Origin: Tritrichomonas musculus
Taxonomy: Eukaryota > Parabasalia > Tritrichomonadida > Tritrichomonadidae
Assembly: GCA_039105265.1 (NCBI GenBank)
Contig: JAPFFF010000022.1
Location: 1,302,001-1,366,000, forward strand
Length of the DNA: 64,000 nucleotides
Direction of reading: 5' to 3'
Positions 36,465 to 46,726 of the stretch are shown here, one piece after another. Below the pieces are notes generated by a model. That model was not told the origin of the DNA and made no database searches. It saw only the letters and a program-made list of their open reading frames with translations. How positions within the stretch are numbered: the first letter of the stretch is position 1; each line of letters opens with the position of its first letter. The translations under genes were made by a program, and so were the position numbers.

Positions 36465-36776
36465 ATGTCCTTTCACTCACAAGTGAGTTCAACTTCGTCG
36501 GACTACGTCCCCTTGCGTACGCAAGCGGCGGTGCCGAACTCTACGAGTTATGAACAAAAACGAACCATTCATGATGATAAAAGAATGAATCACTACGATA
36601 GATTACAACTTAAAATGCAAAAAGAACGTACCAGAATTAATTCTGCACCAACTGTTAAGAAATATGAAGATAAAGGAAGTATTCAACATGAACCTCAAGT
36701 ATCAACAACAAAAAAATTGAATTTTCACACTTATTCATTAAATCATTCAGTTGTCCCTCGATGCGATAAAATCTAA
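36465..36776 (+). CDS. Small basic protein with hairpin-encoded N-terminal insert (element D)
   Basis: 103 residues against 77 in A and B. The conserved part starts at RTIHDDKR and includes DRLQLKMQKERTRINSAPTV. The extra ~26 N-terminal residues are encoded by a run of perfect hairpins (36476-36549), so the insertion kept the frame open. It overlaps the convergent coil gene by 4 bases. Confidence 0.72.
   Translation: MSFHSQVSSTSSDYVPLRTQAAVPNSTSYEQKRTIHDDKRMNHYDRLQLKMQKERTRINSAPTVKKYEDKGSIQHEPQVSTTKKLNFHTYSLNHSVVPRCDKI
36476..36549. repeat. Run of four perfect hairpins inside the basic-protein gene
   Basis: CTCAC-AA-GTGAG (36476-36487), GGAC-TAC-GTCC (36500-36510), CTTGCGTACGCAAG (36512-36525) and AACTC-TAC-GAGTT (36537-36549). 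The homologous genes in A and B lack this stretch. Confidence 0.85.
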
Positions 36777-37276
36777 TCCAACATTTGTTGGTTAATATAT
36801 TTGGCAATCTGATTTACAGTATTGGTTAATTCAGCAATTTTTTTATCTAATGTTGTGAATTTAAGTTCATAGCTTTGTTTCAAATCTTTAATCTCGTTAT
36901 CAAATGTTGACAAATTTTGTGAGAACATACTTTTGAGATTCTCAATATCATGCGCTAGCTCTGAGCAACGATTGTTTAACAATTGTTGTTCTGCTTTAAT
37001 AACATCTTGTTCAAGTTCTTTCAATTCATTAGTTTTGACAACTTTCTTTAAAAATATATCTCCCCCAACTCGTTTTGTACCTTCTTTTTGACAATTCTTT
37101 GTTGTGATTCTGTATTCAACACCATCTGGTGTAACAATTTTGTAAACCCGATTTAGATATTGAGTTGTCTGGTTGTTCATGTCATCTTTGTGTTTCTGAT
37201 AGTACAGATTGAACTCCTCAATTGATTTAAAATTCTTTATTTCAGTAGTTATTTCATTAATTACTTTCAAATCCAT
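36773..37276 (-). CDS. Coiled-coil protein, 167 residues (element D)
   Basis: Homologue of 238-714 and 21385-21861: FKSIEEFNLYYQKH, TTQYLNRVYKIVT and GDIFLKKV are conserved. The C-terminal 80 residues are heptad-rich. It lies downstream of the amphipathic protein gene on the same strand. Function unknown. Confidence 0.72.
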   Translation of the reverse strand: MDLKVINEITTEIKNFKSIEEFNLYYQKHKDDMNNQTTQYLNRVYKIVTPDGVEYRITTKNCQKEGTKRVGGDIFLKKVVKTNELKELEQDVIKAEQQLLNNRCSELAHDIENLKSMFSQNLSTFDNEIKDLKQSYELKFTTLDKKIAELTNTVNQIAKYINQQMLD

Positions 37277-37318
37277 TTAAAATAAAAAAATACAATTTAA
37301 TCATTTTCATGCGACTTC

Positions 37319-37334
37319 GGACAACTTGTTGTCC
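37319..37334. repeat. Perfect hairpin GGACAAC-TT-GTTGTCC
   Basis: A GC-rich stem in the short gap before the 3' end of the amphipathic protein gene; member of the micro-hairpin swarm in element D. Confidence 0.75.
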
Positions 37335-37342
37335 TCAGGCGC

Positions 37343-37597
37343 TTACGCAACTTCATCAATTAAACTTTTACCAATTTTAAGACCTTTGTCAGCAAAATTT
37401 AATCCTGTATCAATTGCTCTAACAGCATCACCAATAAGAGGTATTCCACCCAAAACAGGTTTTACAGCATTAGTTACTCTTTTACCAACTTCAACAACTT
37501 TGGGAAGTGCTTTACCAACCTTAGTTGCAACATTCTTTATTTTATTACCTACAGATTTAAAAGCGTTTTTCATTTTTTTGAAGATTCCGATACCCAT
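37343..37597 (-). CDS. Small amphipathic virion-type protein (element D)
   Basis: 84 residues from the ATG that matches the B start (MGIGIFKKMKNAFKSVGNKI); an ATG three codons upstream is also open. Same Lys-spaced amphipathic pattern and Gly/Pro hinge (LGGIPLIGDAVRAIDTG). Divergent from the capsid gene. Confidence 0.72.
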   Translation of the reverse strand: MGIGIFKKMKNAFKSVGNKIKNVATKVGKALPKVVEVGKRVTNAVKPVLGGIPLIGDAVRAIDTGLNFADKGLKIGKSLIDEVA

Positions 37598-37690
37598 TGT
37601 TTTCATTACGAAAAAAGACCCATAATAGTACTTTTTTTGTTATTCATTCAAACTTCGTTTGAAAGTCTTTTTATTCCATAAAAAGTCAAA

Positions 37691-39712
37691 ATGTTGTATC
37701 GCAACGAAAGAGCACATAATTACAAAATTGAAGCAGGAAACGTTCTTGATACATTTAATAAGATGCGTGAAATGATTAATACTAATGATGGTACACGCTC
37801 ATTTTCATTCAGAACTGTTGATTGTCACGACCAACCTGCACCATTTCATCAAGGACAATATTCTCAAATCTCATTAACGCATCCAGACCATTTCATTTCT
37901 GATGTTGATAAAGGATTCTTAACATTTCATGTCAAATTGGATTTACAATTGAATACTGATTTAGCTAAATTACAACAAATTGATGACCCAAATAACTTCT
38001 ACAAATTATTCGTCGGACTTAAATCTTCAAATCAATTATTCGACAGATTGGAAATTCTTCATAATAATGTAAATGTTGGATATCAGCAAAACGAATGTGT
38101 TCGAGAAGGATTTTTATACTCTGCTGTGAAACCAGAAACTGAAAAAAAGCGAAGACGATTTGTTCATTCACTTTGGGAAAATGTTTCAAATTATTCGCAA
38201 ACTGTTGCAGGTACTTATGTTAATCTAAATTCATTCAAATCTAATGGTAAATCACAAGTTGAATTTGATTTGAACGTTCCATTTGATGATTTACTTGCCC
38301 TTCAAGCTTTCGATTTATTCCCAAATGGAATCATAGGTGATTTATCAATTCGTTTCCAAGTAACTCCTGCAGGATTAGTTTGGGCAGCAATTGACCCTTA
38401 TACTGTTGCTGAAACAAAGGCTTATCTTGAAGATAATGATTCTGTTACATCTGCTGAATTAGAACGATTAAAAGAAATTTAAGCTCGAGGTCATTTGAAA
38501 CATCAATTTACACAAATTGGTAATGAAGCTATTATACCAGGACCTGGAACTCCATCTCCAGACCCATCTCCCGAACCATCTCCTGAACCAACTCCAGACC
38601 CATCTCCCGAACCAACTCCAACACCTGTTAAATACAAGATTCAATATCGAATTGGTGAACAATGGGATGAAGATGATGGAACAGGTTATTCTGATATTCT
38701 TACTGATTTGGAATTCAATTTCAGTTACACAAAGGAAGAATTTGAAGAATTTGGACTTCAACCAGGTGCAACTGATGAAGAAATTTGTGTTCATAATCCT
38801 GCTGTAACATTACCTCCATTAAATCATTCTGACAAGAATGGAAGATATTATGCTTGGCAAATTGTTAAAACACCAATTGTTTCTGCTAAGCAGACTCTTC
38901 AATCAATTCATGATGCTAAATCACAACTTCATAACGAAACATATTCATCACAGAAAGCCACATTAACTGTAAACAGAATGACAATCACATTATGTAAATC
39001 AAATATGCAAGGTTATGGTGTCTGTGAATCTACTAGAAGAGGAATTGAAAATATTCTCCGTGAAGGAATTATAATCCCATCTCAGAAAGTTGATTACCAT
39101 TCATTCCCAATTGCTCCTGCCGCAAATGGAATTAAGTCAACATTGAATATCCCATTAATTAATGTTACAACAATGTCAATTATGTTTCCAAAGCATCATA
39201 ATGACCTCACTGTTTTCGAAAATCCAGTATATCAAAATTGTTATCTTAATATTGGCGGAAAGAACTTCCCAGATGAAAATGTTTCAACAATTGGTGCAAG
39301 ATTCTTTGAGAATCAATTAACCGCTGGAGACCTTGATGCAATATCATTACAATGCACAAAGGAATTTGAGGATTCAATGACTATGCCAAAGAATGATGCA
39401 AATGGAGTTCGCTACAAGAATACTTTAAGTGATGCTTCTAGCTTTGTTTTCAATATTCAAACTGAACGTTCATCTGCTGGTTATTGTTATGATGGTTTGG
39501 ATGGTGGATTTGGTAACATTCAAGTTCAGGTTAATGGTCAACCAATATATACAGGTCCAAATGATACTTACTATAATGTTAATGAAGAAGGTACAGTACA
39601 TCCACCCCCAACACAATTATGGCTCACAAGAGATACCTATTTCAAATTAAGTTTGAATGGTTTAGAATATATTGATGATGAATCCCCAGCTGGTTCTCAA
39701 ATAAATGCATAA
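37691..39712 (+). pseudogene. Major capsid protein gene (element D), about one break
   Basis: Homologous to the B capsid along its length: RSFSFRTVDCHDQPAPF, DRLEILHNNVNVGYQQ, VEFDLNVPFDDLLALQAFDL and PKHHNDLTVFENPVYQN. The linker between the two halves is an expanded repeat of Pro-Ser-Pro-Glu/Asp units. The locus looks broken about once. Confidence 0.82.
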
Positions 39713-39748
39713 AATTGAGATTTGATTTGAGATATTTTTTTCTCGCAG

Positions 39749-39796
39749 AGCTCGGCTGCTTTGCAGACGACGAAGTCGAGCTCGCTTAAGAGCGAG
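39749..39796. repeat. Hairpin cluster before the integrase gene (element D)
   Basis: CTGC-TTT-GCAG (39756-39766), CGAC-GAA-GTCG (39768-39778) and CTCGCT-TAAG-AGCGAG (39781-39796), with GAGCTC on both sides of the first two. Confidence 0.75.
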
Positions 39797-39826
39797 ATGC
39801 TTCTGAATTACCTTATTGTATTCGAA

Positions 39827-41203
39827 ATGTCGAAAACTAAATCTCTCAGAATTTATGATAAAGAATATCCTTCATTATTGAAATATCCATTCAAATCGAA
39901 ATACAAATTTGTTGAAACTGATTTGCAACCTGTTTTCAAGAATAACATTGAAACAGAACCTTTCATACCTGATTTCAAACTCAAAGCATGCAAAAAAATG
40001 TCAAAACCAAATTTCTCAAATGAACCTGGAACTTGGGAAGCTGATTTGATGTTCTCACATTATTATGCAGATGTTGAACATCCAATTAAACAAGAGCAAA
40101 TATATCTTGTTTTGATAAATGTGAATACTAGATATTTGATTGTGGAACCAATGTCAAATAAAAGTGAAATAGCCAAAACTTTAAAACGAGTTGTTGAAAT
40201 GAATCCTAAGTTTGAATTTCGAACAATCAAATGTGATGGTGAATCTGGATTTGGTAGTTTGAAAGATGAATGTATTGTATTGAAAGATAATACAAAAGTA
40301 ATTCTCAAAACAGATATCTCAAATGATTTACAAGTAGCATACAATTATAAACCAGAGTTAAGAAATCAAGTTAGAAATGAAATATTGTTCAATACTAATT
40401 TGAAAACGTTAATAGCATTTTTGAAAAAAAGTGGATATAAAAATGTTATCAAGTCACCAATCTCAAAAATTGAGTTGAAAATTGACGATATCAATGATTA
40501 TTACCCAGTCAAATTTGTAATTAATTCTTCACCTTACGCTCTCGCTCATAAAAATGTTGATTCTGTAATTAGAACTCTTAGAAATGCCTTCGGAATGGAT
40601 AATCGAAGAATTGCTGATTATAATCTCATGAGACAAATGGTGAACTTCTATAATAACACTCCTCACAATTCATTGAGATTTCGGAACTATGATTATAATG
40701 AAGATGAATTATCTGAATATCAAGGTTCTGGATTGATTCCTCCAACTAAATGGATATATTATTCTCCAGTTCAAGTTCAAAACAATGTTGATTTGGAATG
40801 GAGGTATATTCGAATGATGAAATTGAAATTGAGAAAGATAAATGAAAAACAGAAGTTGAAAGGCTTGCTTAATTACAAACGTGGTAACATAATTTTGATA
40901 CATCTTGACAGAGGTAAGACTCAAAAAAAGCATGAAAAACGACGTCGTGTATTTGATGATATAGCTGAATTCATTTGTTATCAAAACGGAAATGTTAAAT
41001 GTAGATTGTTAAATCAATATTACACATTCAGTAAAACAGACAAGGGGTTAATTCCCTACGAACAACCTGAACGAGGACGTAAAGCTCAAACTGATGTTGA
41101 AAAAAATGAAATTGAAATTCCAATTATTTATACAAAATATGTTTGTGAGTCCATTGATGACTTGAATGAAGATTATAAAGAGTATTTTGTAATAAAATGT
41201 TAA
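39827..41203 (+). CDS. int: Polinton integrase, rve fold (element D)
   Basis: 458 residues from the ATG at 39827, chosen because the conserved part (KYPFKSKYKFVE) follows soon after and the upstream codons lie in a hairpin cluster. Catalytic acids D73 (EADLMF), D137 (KCDGESGF) and D245 (HKNVDSVIRTLRNAFG). It is longer than the A and B copies through an insert between the second and third acids. The C-terminal domain matches (KRGNIILIHLDRGKTQKKHE). It overlaps the next gene by 7 bases. It looks whole. Confidence 0.9.
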   Translation: MSKTKSLRIYDKEYPSLLKYPFKSKYKFVETDLQPVFKNNIETEPFIPDFKLKACKKMSKPNFSNEPGTWEADLMFSHYYADVEHPIKQEQIYLVLINVNTRYLIVEPMSNKSEIAKTLKRVVEMNPKFEFRTIKCDGESGFGSLKDECIVLKDNTKVILKTDISNDLQVAYNYKPELRNQVRNEILFNTNLKTLIAFLKKSGYKNVIKSPISKIELKIDDINDYYPVKFVINSSPYALAHKNVDSVIRTLRNAFGMDNRRIADYNLMRQMVNFYNNTPHNSLRFRNYDYNEDELSEYQGSGLIPPTKWIYYSPVQVQNNVDLEWRYIRMMKLKLRKINEKQKLKGLLNYKRGNIILIHLDRGKTQKKHEKRRRVFDDIAEFICYQNGNVKCRLLNQYYTFSKTDKGLIPYEQPERGRKAQTDVEKNEIEIPIIYTKYVCESIDDLNEDYKEYFVIKC

Positions 41204-41577
41204 CAAATAATATCAAAAATGTATCAACGATAAATTTTAAACAACCAATTACTAAGCGTTATTTCCATACACAAGATAAAGAATTTGTTCTTCCAAGTGA
41301 ATTCGTTTCAAGTAAGAATAAGAAATATATTGTTGTACAGTATGTTGGAGCAATTGTTAAAGATACTCTTGTTGGTGATTTGATGGTACACTCTGATATT
41401 GTACAACAAGATGGTTATTGTGATTGTTTCATTATGTTGGCAAACAGACGTCAAACCAAATATCGTAAATATGAGTTTCTTGGTCATGAACGTAATTTTA
41501 AAATTTGGTTCACAGATTTATATGGGAACTTAATTGAACCATCTGCTTTTGTAATGAGTTGCCTATTAATCTTTTAA
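41197..41577 (+). CDS. Conserved beta-rich protein, 126 residues (element D)
   Basis: KQPITKRYFHTQDKEF, KKYIVVQYVGAIV, DLMVHSDIV, FIMLANRRQTKYRKYEFL and the C-terminal KIWFTDLYGNLIEPS pattern match 17594-17944. The start overlaps the integrase stop. The first 14 residues are not shared with A and B. Confidence 0.75.
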   Translation: MLTNNIKNVSTINFKQPITKRYFHTQDKEFVLPSEFVSSKNKKYIVVQYVGAIVKDTLVGDLMVHSDIVQQDGYCDCFIMLANRRQTKYRKYEFLGHERNFKIWFTDLYGNLIEPSAFVMSCLLIF

Positions 41578-41645
41578 ATAGGTTTTTTTGTTTGCCAGGC
41601 ACCAAATAGCCATTTAGGCCTTATTATTTTTGTTCCAAATGAAAA

Positions 41646-42821
41646 ATGATACGTAAAACAAAGGATAAAAATAAAGAAGTATTAACAGCAGAACAAGAAT
41701 CTAATTTAATTGATAAGGATGCAATTATTCTAGATAGAACTCACACATTATATTCATATATTGATAAAAAAGATAAGAAAGTTTACTTCTATTTGAGTAG
41801 TAATTATCAAGATTTATTTGTTTTTATGGAAGGTGATAATATATTGTTAAATTTACCTAAGAAAGTTGATATGAATACAAAAATGAACATCTTAGATAAT
41901 AAACGTCCTTATTTAAAAAGAAAATTTGTCATTTCTATTGAAATTGGTTCCAAAATTGGAAATACGGATATTAAATTTGTTGAAAGATGGTTTGATGAAC
42001 TAAATAAATCATATATTGTATTAATGGAAGATTGTGGATATAAATATGCTATTAAAGAAACAAATAATTTCTGTTTTGAATTAGATTCCGAAGGAGATGT
42101 AAATAGAAAAATCAAACCACTTCCGTTACACATATTTCTTTGTTTCAAACCTGAAACTTTTATGAATGAATGGAATCGTGTTGAATTACGAAATTTGGAT
42201 GAGGAAGCTGATTTAAAAAAATTTAAATATGAATTTCAAAATTGGCATTACCATTTTCCTGTTATTAATGTATTTAAATCTAATTATGTAAGTCCATTAT
42301 TAAAAGTCCATTTTAATGAAACTCCTGAAAGCCTTGAACCATTAATGGATATTTCAGAAAATGATAATGATGGTAAATATGAAACAAGTAATGTCGATAT
42401 CAATAATAAATATGATTATGATGAAATAAGACCTAAAAAAATAAATCCTCCAGTTCCATCTATGTTACAAGGTTTGGATAAAGAAGTCGAGAGTACGACT
42501 ACAATGAAACCAGATGTTGAGACATTACCGAGCTCTATTTTCAGCAATGTAGCGACCTCAAATACATGGATGAAACCTCAAAGCTCTGTACAACAAAATC
42601 CTAATAACTTTAGTCCAATGAATTACTTTCAACCCACAACATTTAATATTCCAACAGGTACTAATTTTAATTTTAATGCAGAGCCAAAAAAATCATCTTT
42701 AACTAGTGAAACAAATAATGCAACCAATGGAAACTTACCAAAGATTAATGAGAGTAAGTCAGAAAACAAACCAAAAACACATATATCAACTTTCAGATTA
42801 CCAAAAAATAAAACAGATTAA
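41646..42821 (+). CDS. 391-residue protein, structured N-terminus and disordered tail (element D)
   Basis: Occupies the place of the 374-residue gene of B and has the same layout: a beta-rich N-terminal ~200 residues, then an Asn/Pro/Ser-rich tail ending STFRLPKNK, comparable to the KRFSFRIV end region in B. Sequence similarity is weak, so common origin is likely but not shown. A nearby upstream ATG at 41638 opens only a five-codon frame. Function unknown. Confidence 0.62.
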   Translation: MIRKTKDKNKEVLTAEQESNLIDKDAIILDRTHTLYSYIDKKDKKVYFYLSSNYQDLFVFMEGDNILLNLPKKVDMNTKMNILDNKRPYLKRKFVISIEIGSKIGNTDIKFVERWFDELNKSYIVLMEDCGYKYAIKETNNFCFELDSEGDVNRKIKPLPLHIFLCFKPETFMNEWNRVELRNLDEEADLKKFKYEFQNWHYHFPVINVFKSNYVSPLLKVHFNETPESLEPLMDISENDNDGKYETSNVDINNKYDYDEIRPKKINPPVPSMLQGLDKEVESTTTMKPDVETLPSSIFSNVATSNTWMKPQSSVQQNPNNFSPMNYFQPTTFNIPTGTNFNFNAEPKKSSLTSETNNATNGNLPKINESKSENKPKTHISTFRLPKNKTD

Positions 42822-42829
42822 ATATTTTT

Positions 42830-45316
42830 TTATGCTTCAGCTTCAGAATCATCATCATCATCAGATTCAACTTTAACATTAGCTAGTTTTTCATCAGTTC
42901 TTGATTTAATATATGTTTTGTCGCGATAATTATCATACAATGATTTATACAAATTTTTAACTTCAATGTAATTTCCGCCAACATTCAAATTAATATGTTT
43001 ATCAATATTTGAACCAAAGTGTTCTCGTAATTGTTTCTTTTCTTCTTTAGTTACTTTATTTTCTAATATTTTCTGTGCTAATTGTACAAATCGTTCTTTC
43101 TTTTCTTCTGTATATCCAAGTCCAACGTTAGTTATTAGTTTAATTGTTTGGGATAATATTTCTCCTAATCGTTCTGATATTTCAGCTTCACCATTTATTT
43201 CACCGCCAATTGGGATAATACTTTTCATATTCTTGTTATAATCTTCTTGAATCATAAGACCTAATTCAGAATTTACTGCTTTCGAGTGTACTTTTTTATA
43301 TTTAACCCATTCATTCCAATTATTACATTCATGTGTTTTCATTGCTTGCAATTCATATTGTAAAATAAATACAGCAGTACATGTTTTTAAGTAACTGAAT
43401 ATACCCTTCAATGGTTCCATAAATTGATAATTTCCCTGTTGTTCATCATCTCCAAACATATTATAGAGTGCTAATTGCCATATTTTTGAAAAGATTGAAC
43501 TCCATAATCCTCTTGCATTAAGTTTGGTGCTGACTTTGGGTTTAGATAAGCCAACCTTCTGATAAGCAATAACTGCTTTATTGAAATCTCCATCATATTT
43601 AACATCGATTTTACCAGCATCCCATTGTTTTTGTTTATAATTCCATGTTTTAGTAGTACCAGTAAGATTTTTCATCCATACTTCAAATGGTTCTATTTTT
43701 TTACCTTCACTTTCCTTTTTAATGCGTTCGGTTTGCCATAATTTCTTATAGGGGTCTGCTTTAACAAGACGGAATCCATTAATTATAACAGGTTTACCAC
43801 GAGTGTCAACAATAACGATGTCCTCTACTTTGTCGCCATTTAAGTCACAAATTGGATTACCAAGAGGGTCTTTAGTGTCTCTCCTTGCAGGAATTAATCG
43901 ATATAATGGATATCCATTTTTATCAAATTTCTTCTTACAATAGGCTTCTGCGCCATCTCTTGTAGCACATTTTGGAGAGAATTTAATACGATAATTACCA
44001 TTAATAAGAATATCAAATAATTCCCCTCGGAATTTACTAACATCAATACTTTGTTTATTTTCGAAAATGTATAAGTCATTTAAACGTTTTTGTGAAGCTT
44101 CAAATGTTTTACCAGCACGTTTACCAGTTGGGACAGACTGTATATAATTGCTTTTGAATTCAGCAGTATCGATTGGCGATACACCTTCTGGTGCTGCAAT
44201 ATCAACATTAAATAAATCTTCGTAGTTTTCAGAACTAAGTACAGGTTTTTTAGATGGTGATTTAAATACAGGCTTTGACATTGATTTAGGAATGGAAAAA
44301 TATTCATTATCAACATTATTATCGTCAGAACTTTGTGAATCACTATTCATGTTAAATAATATTTCTCGGTCACCATTCTCTTTAATATACTTTATTAATT
44401 GTTTGAGCTTCTTTTTGTTTTTAGGCTCAGTTGTTTCTTCAAATATGTTTGTTTCGCGTATTGCATCATGTAATTGTAATACAAGTTTTTTTACTCTGAT
44501 GTCAGAATCATCTTTGGGATTTATAGCTCGATTATAATAATCATAAAGGTTTTCAGCAGTAAAATCATCGTTTAATAACCCAAATTTCTTAAGTTGATTA
44601 GCATCAATTGTAGAAGATTTATTGTAAGCATCTGATAATTGTTGACCTTCTTGATTAGTTTCTGCTATCTTTTTCATTGTTTCAATATTGGTTTTCCTTC
44701 TAATATTCTCAAATTGCAATAGGTTATTTATATTATCTGATGCCTCATTGTTTTTATGTGAGTCTATATTATTTGTCAATGATTTGACAAGTGATTGAAT
44801 CTGTGCGGTATCTTTTTTATTGAATACTGAATACTTCTCTGAGTCATCAGCAATACGATAAAATAATTGTAAAGCATTAATATGATTACTATCAAGTATA
44901 ACTAAATCATTAAGTGATTCAATGTCTTTATTAAGTCGATTTCTGAAATAATGGTCTGCTAAATCGGGCTCCTCCTCCTCTTCAATTTGTGGAATGGCAA
45001 CAGGTTTTTCTTTATTTTTCAGATAGTTGGTTAAATCAATAAAGTAATTCGCTTTTGAATCAAGTATTTTAGCTAATTCATTTTTTTGTCTTGAAGTTCC
45101 TTTAGGCTTTGCGTTATATTTATCAAGCATATCTTTTAAATTTGTTTTTACATCTTTGACATAGTTACGAGGATTCTTAAGATACTCAATAATATTACCA
45201 ATAATTGTTGTTATTTGTGTTAACTTACTATTTTGGAACATGAATACGAGCATATCTTGATAGTCCCCTTTTTTTACTTCGTTTAGTATGAAATCTTCGT
45301 TTATGTTTGTTATCAT
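42830..45316 (-). CDS. Large Polinton protein with DLNGDKVED segment, 828 residues (element D)
   Basis: Homologue of 14162-16456. The conserved C-terminal half has INGNYRIKFSPKCATRDGAEAY, YRLIPAR, DPLGNPICDLNGDKVEDIVI and INGFRLVKADPYKKLW; the N-terminal half is mainly helical and charged, and the end is acidic. Divergent from the fibre gene with 14 bases between starts. Function unknown. Confidence 0.75.
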   Translation of the reverse strand: MITNINEDFILNEVKKGDYQDMLVFMFQNSKLTQITTIIGNIIEYLKNPRNYVKDVKTNLKDMLDKYNAKPKGTSRQKNELAKILDSKANYFIDLTNYLKNKEKPVAIPQIEEEEEPDLADHYFRNRLNKDIESLNDLVILDSNHINALQLFYRIADDSEKYSVFNKKDTAQIQSLVKSLTNNIDSHKNNEASDNINNLLQFENIRRKTNIETMKKIAETNQEGQQLSDAYNKSSTIDANQLKKFGLLNDDFTAENLYDYYNRAINPKDDSDIRVKKLVLQLHDAIRETNIFEETTEPKNKKKLKQLIKYIKENGDREILFNMNSDSQSSDDNNVDNEYFSIPKSMSKPVFKSPSKKPVLSSENYEDLFNVDIAAPEGVSPIDTAEFKSNYIQSVPTGKRAGKTFEASQKRLNDLYIFENKQSIDVSKFRGELFDILINGNYRIKFSPKCATRDGAEAYCKKKFDKNGYPLYRLIPARRDTKDPLGNPICDLNGDKVEDIVIVDTRGKPVIINGFRLVKADPYKKLWQTERIKKESEGKKIEPFEVWMKNLTGTTKTWNYKQKQWDAGKIDVKYDGDFNKAVIAYQKVGLSKPKVSTKLNARGLWSSIFSKIWQLALYNMFGDDEQQGNYQFMEPLKGIFSYLKTCTAVFILQYELQAMKTHECNNWNEWVKYKKVHSKAVNSELGLMIQEDYNKNMKSIIPIGGEINGEAEISERLGEILSQTIKLITNVGLGYTEEKKERFVQLAQKILENKVTKEEKKQLREHFGSNIDKHINLNVGGNYIEVKNLYKSLYDNYRDKTYIKSRTDEKLANVKVESDDDDDSEAEA

Positions 45317-45330
45317 TTATTATTCCCAAA

Positions 45331-46701
45331 ATGTTCACGATAGAACAAGCGGGTACTATAAAAAAAGTAAATACAATTGATGAATTGATAATAGAATATA
45401 TCAAGAAATATTCCTGCCAATGCAATAACGGAAATAATTTAGGGTCAAGCTTGAATACTGAGGAATTGAAAGAATTATTAAAACCATACGCGAAAACAAC
45501 TGATTTATTCGATTATTTGAAAACAGAGGAATTCAATAAAGAATTATTAAAGTATGCTAGTAGTGAAGAAATTGAAAACGCTGTTAATACATTACGTGAT
45601 TACGTTGTTAACAACTTTGCATTATCAACTGACATACCTGAAATACCTACAGATTTGGTTAATGAATCTGCTTTGACAACTGCTTTGGAGCCATATGCGA
45701 AGCTTACGAACTTAAGTGAGTACGCTAAAGCGCAGGACTTACAGTCTTATGTAAAAAAAGAAGACATTCCTGAGATACCCACAGTTCTCAAAAATAGTGA
45801 GTTGCAATTGAACATAAAAGACCAAGTATCAGACGAAATGTTTCAGAAATTGATGGCTGATGATGTTAACCCATTATCAGCTCAAGCATCAATGTGTTTA
45901 ACAAGTATGGCGGCTAATGAAGGTCTTCAAGCGGCTTTGGATTCTTGTGCCAGAGAATATGTTTCAAAAGAAAGAAATGAAATAAGAATATTATTCTATG
46001 ATACAGCTGCAAATCTCCATAACATAGTAATATTATTATATCAAAGAACTATATATTTTGATAATTTCAAATATTCAGCGTATTATGAAGAAATTCTTGA
46101 TTTATCATCAGGAAGACCACTTACATATAGTGTCCCAATGGCTGAATATAATTGGACAACTACTCAAGAATTATTAGATGCTAGACAAATATATTCAAGA
46201 CAAATCATGGTACCAGCATATTTATCAAAATTCATGGCTGCTATTTACGGTACGCAATCAAACACAACAATCACACGTTACTCCCCAATCGAGTCATCGG
46301 TTAACACCATCACCGATTTCATTATTGGAACTCCAGTATATATGACCGGTAAGGTTTATAAACATGTTGGTGATGAATGGAAACCATCAACAGCAGATGA
46401 TATAACTGATTGTATTTGCAGTGTCAAAACTACTGGTTCATGGAAAGAATATGTTGGTATTTGTGTTAGAATTGACCAAAAAAATAATTGTATTACATTC
46501 ACTTCCTATGGTGATTATCTTGTAAAAGTTGATGATTCATCTTGTTATGGTATTGGGGATGAAGTATTTATTGATAATGAAGATAATAAATTGAAGATTC
46601 TTAGTGGTGAAACTGCAATAACATCAAAGATTAAACGTATGACTGTTGGTATCATAACTGCAATAATAGATAATAAAACACTTGCATGCTTTAAGGCATA
46701 A
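45331..46701 (+). CDS. Fibre / spike-like protein, short form (element D)
   Basis: 456 residues from the ATG at 45331, chosen because MFTIEQAG matches the conserved fibre start. It has the same head, linker modules (ALSTDIPEIPTDLVNESALT) and C-terminal domain as A and B but fewer modules. Bases 45969-46253 are identical to 54117-54401 in element A as I read them, although the neighbouring parts differ, which points to recent exchange of the distal domain. Confidence 0.78.
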   Translation: MFTIEQAGTIKKVNTIDELIIEYIKKYSCQCNNGNNLGSSLNTEELKELLKPYAKTTDLFDYLKTEEFNKELLKYASSEEIENAVNTLRDYVVNNFALSTDIPEIPTDLVNESALTTALEPYAKLTNLSEYAKAQDLQSYVKKEDIPEIPTVLKNSELQLNIKDQVSDEMFQKLMADDVNPLSAQASMCLTSMAANEGLQAALDSCAREYVSKERNEIRILFYDTAANLHNIVILLYQRTIYFDNFKYSAYYEEILDLSSGRPLTYSVPMAEYNWTTTQELLDARQIYSRQIMVPAYLSKFMAAIYGTQSNTTITRYSPIESSVNTITDFIIGTPVYMTGKVYKHVGDEWKPSTADDITDCICSVKTTGSWKEYVGICVRIDQKNNCITFTSYGDYLVKVDDSSCYGIGDEVFIDNEDNKLKILSGETAITSKIKRMTVGIITAIIDNKTLACFKA

Positions 46702-46726
46702 ATAATATAAAAAAATTTTTTTTAGC

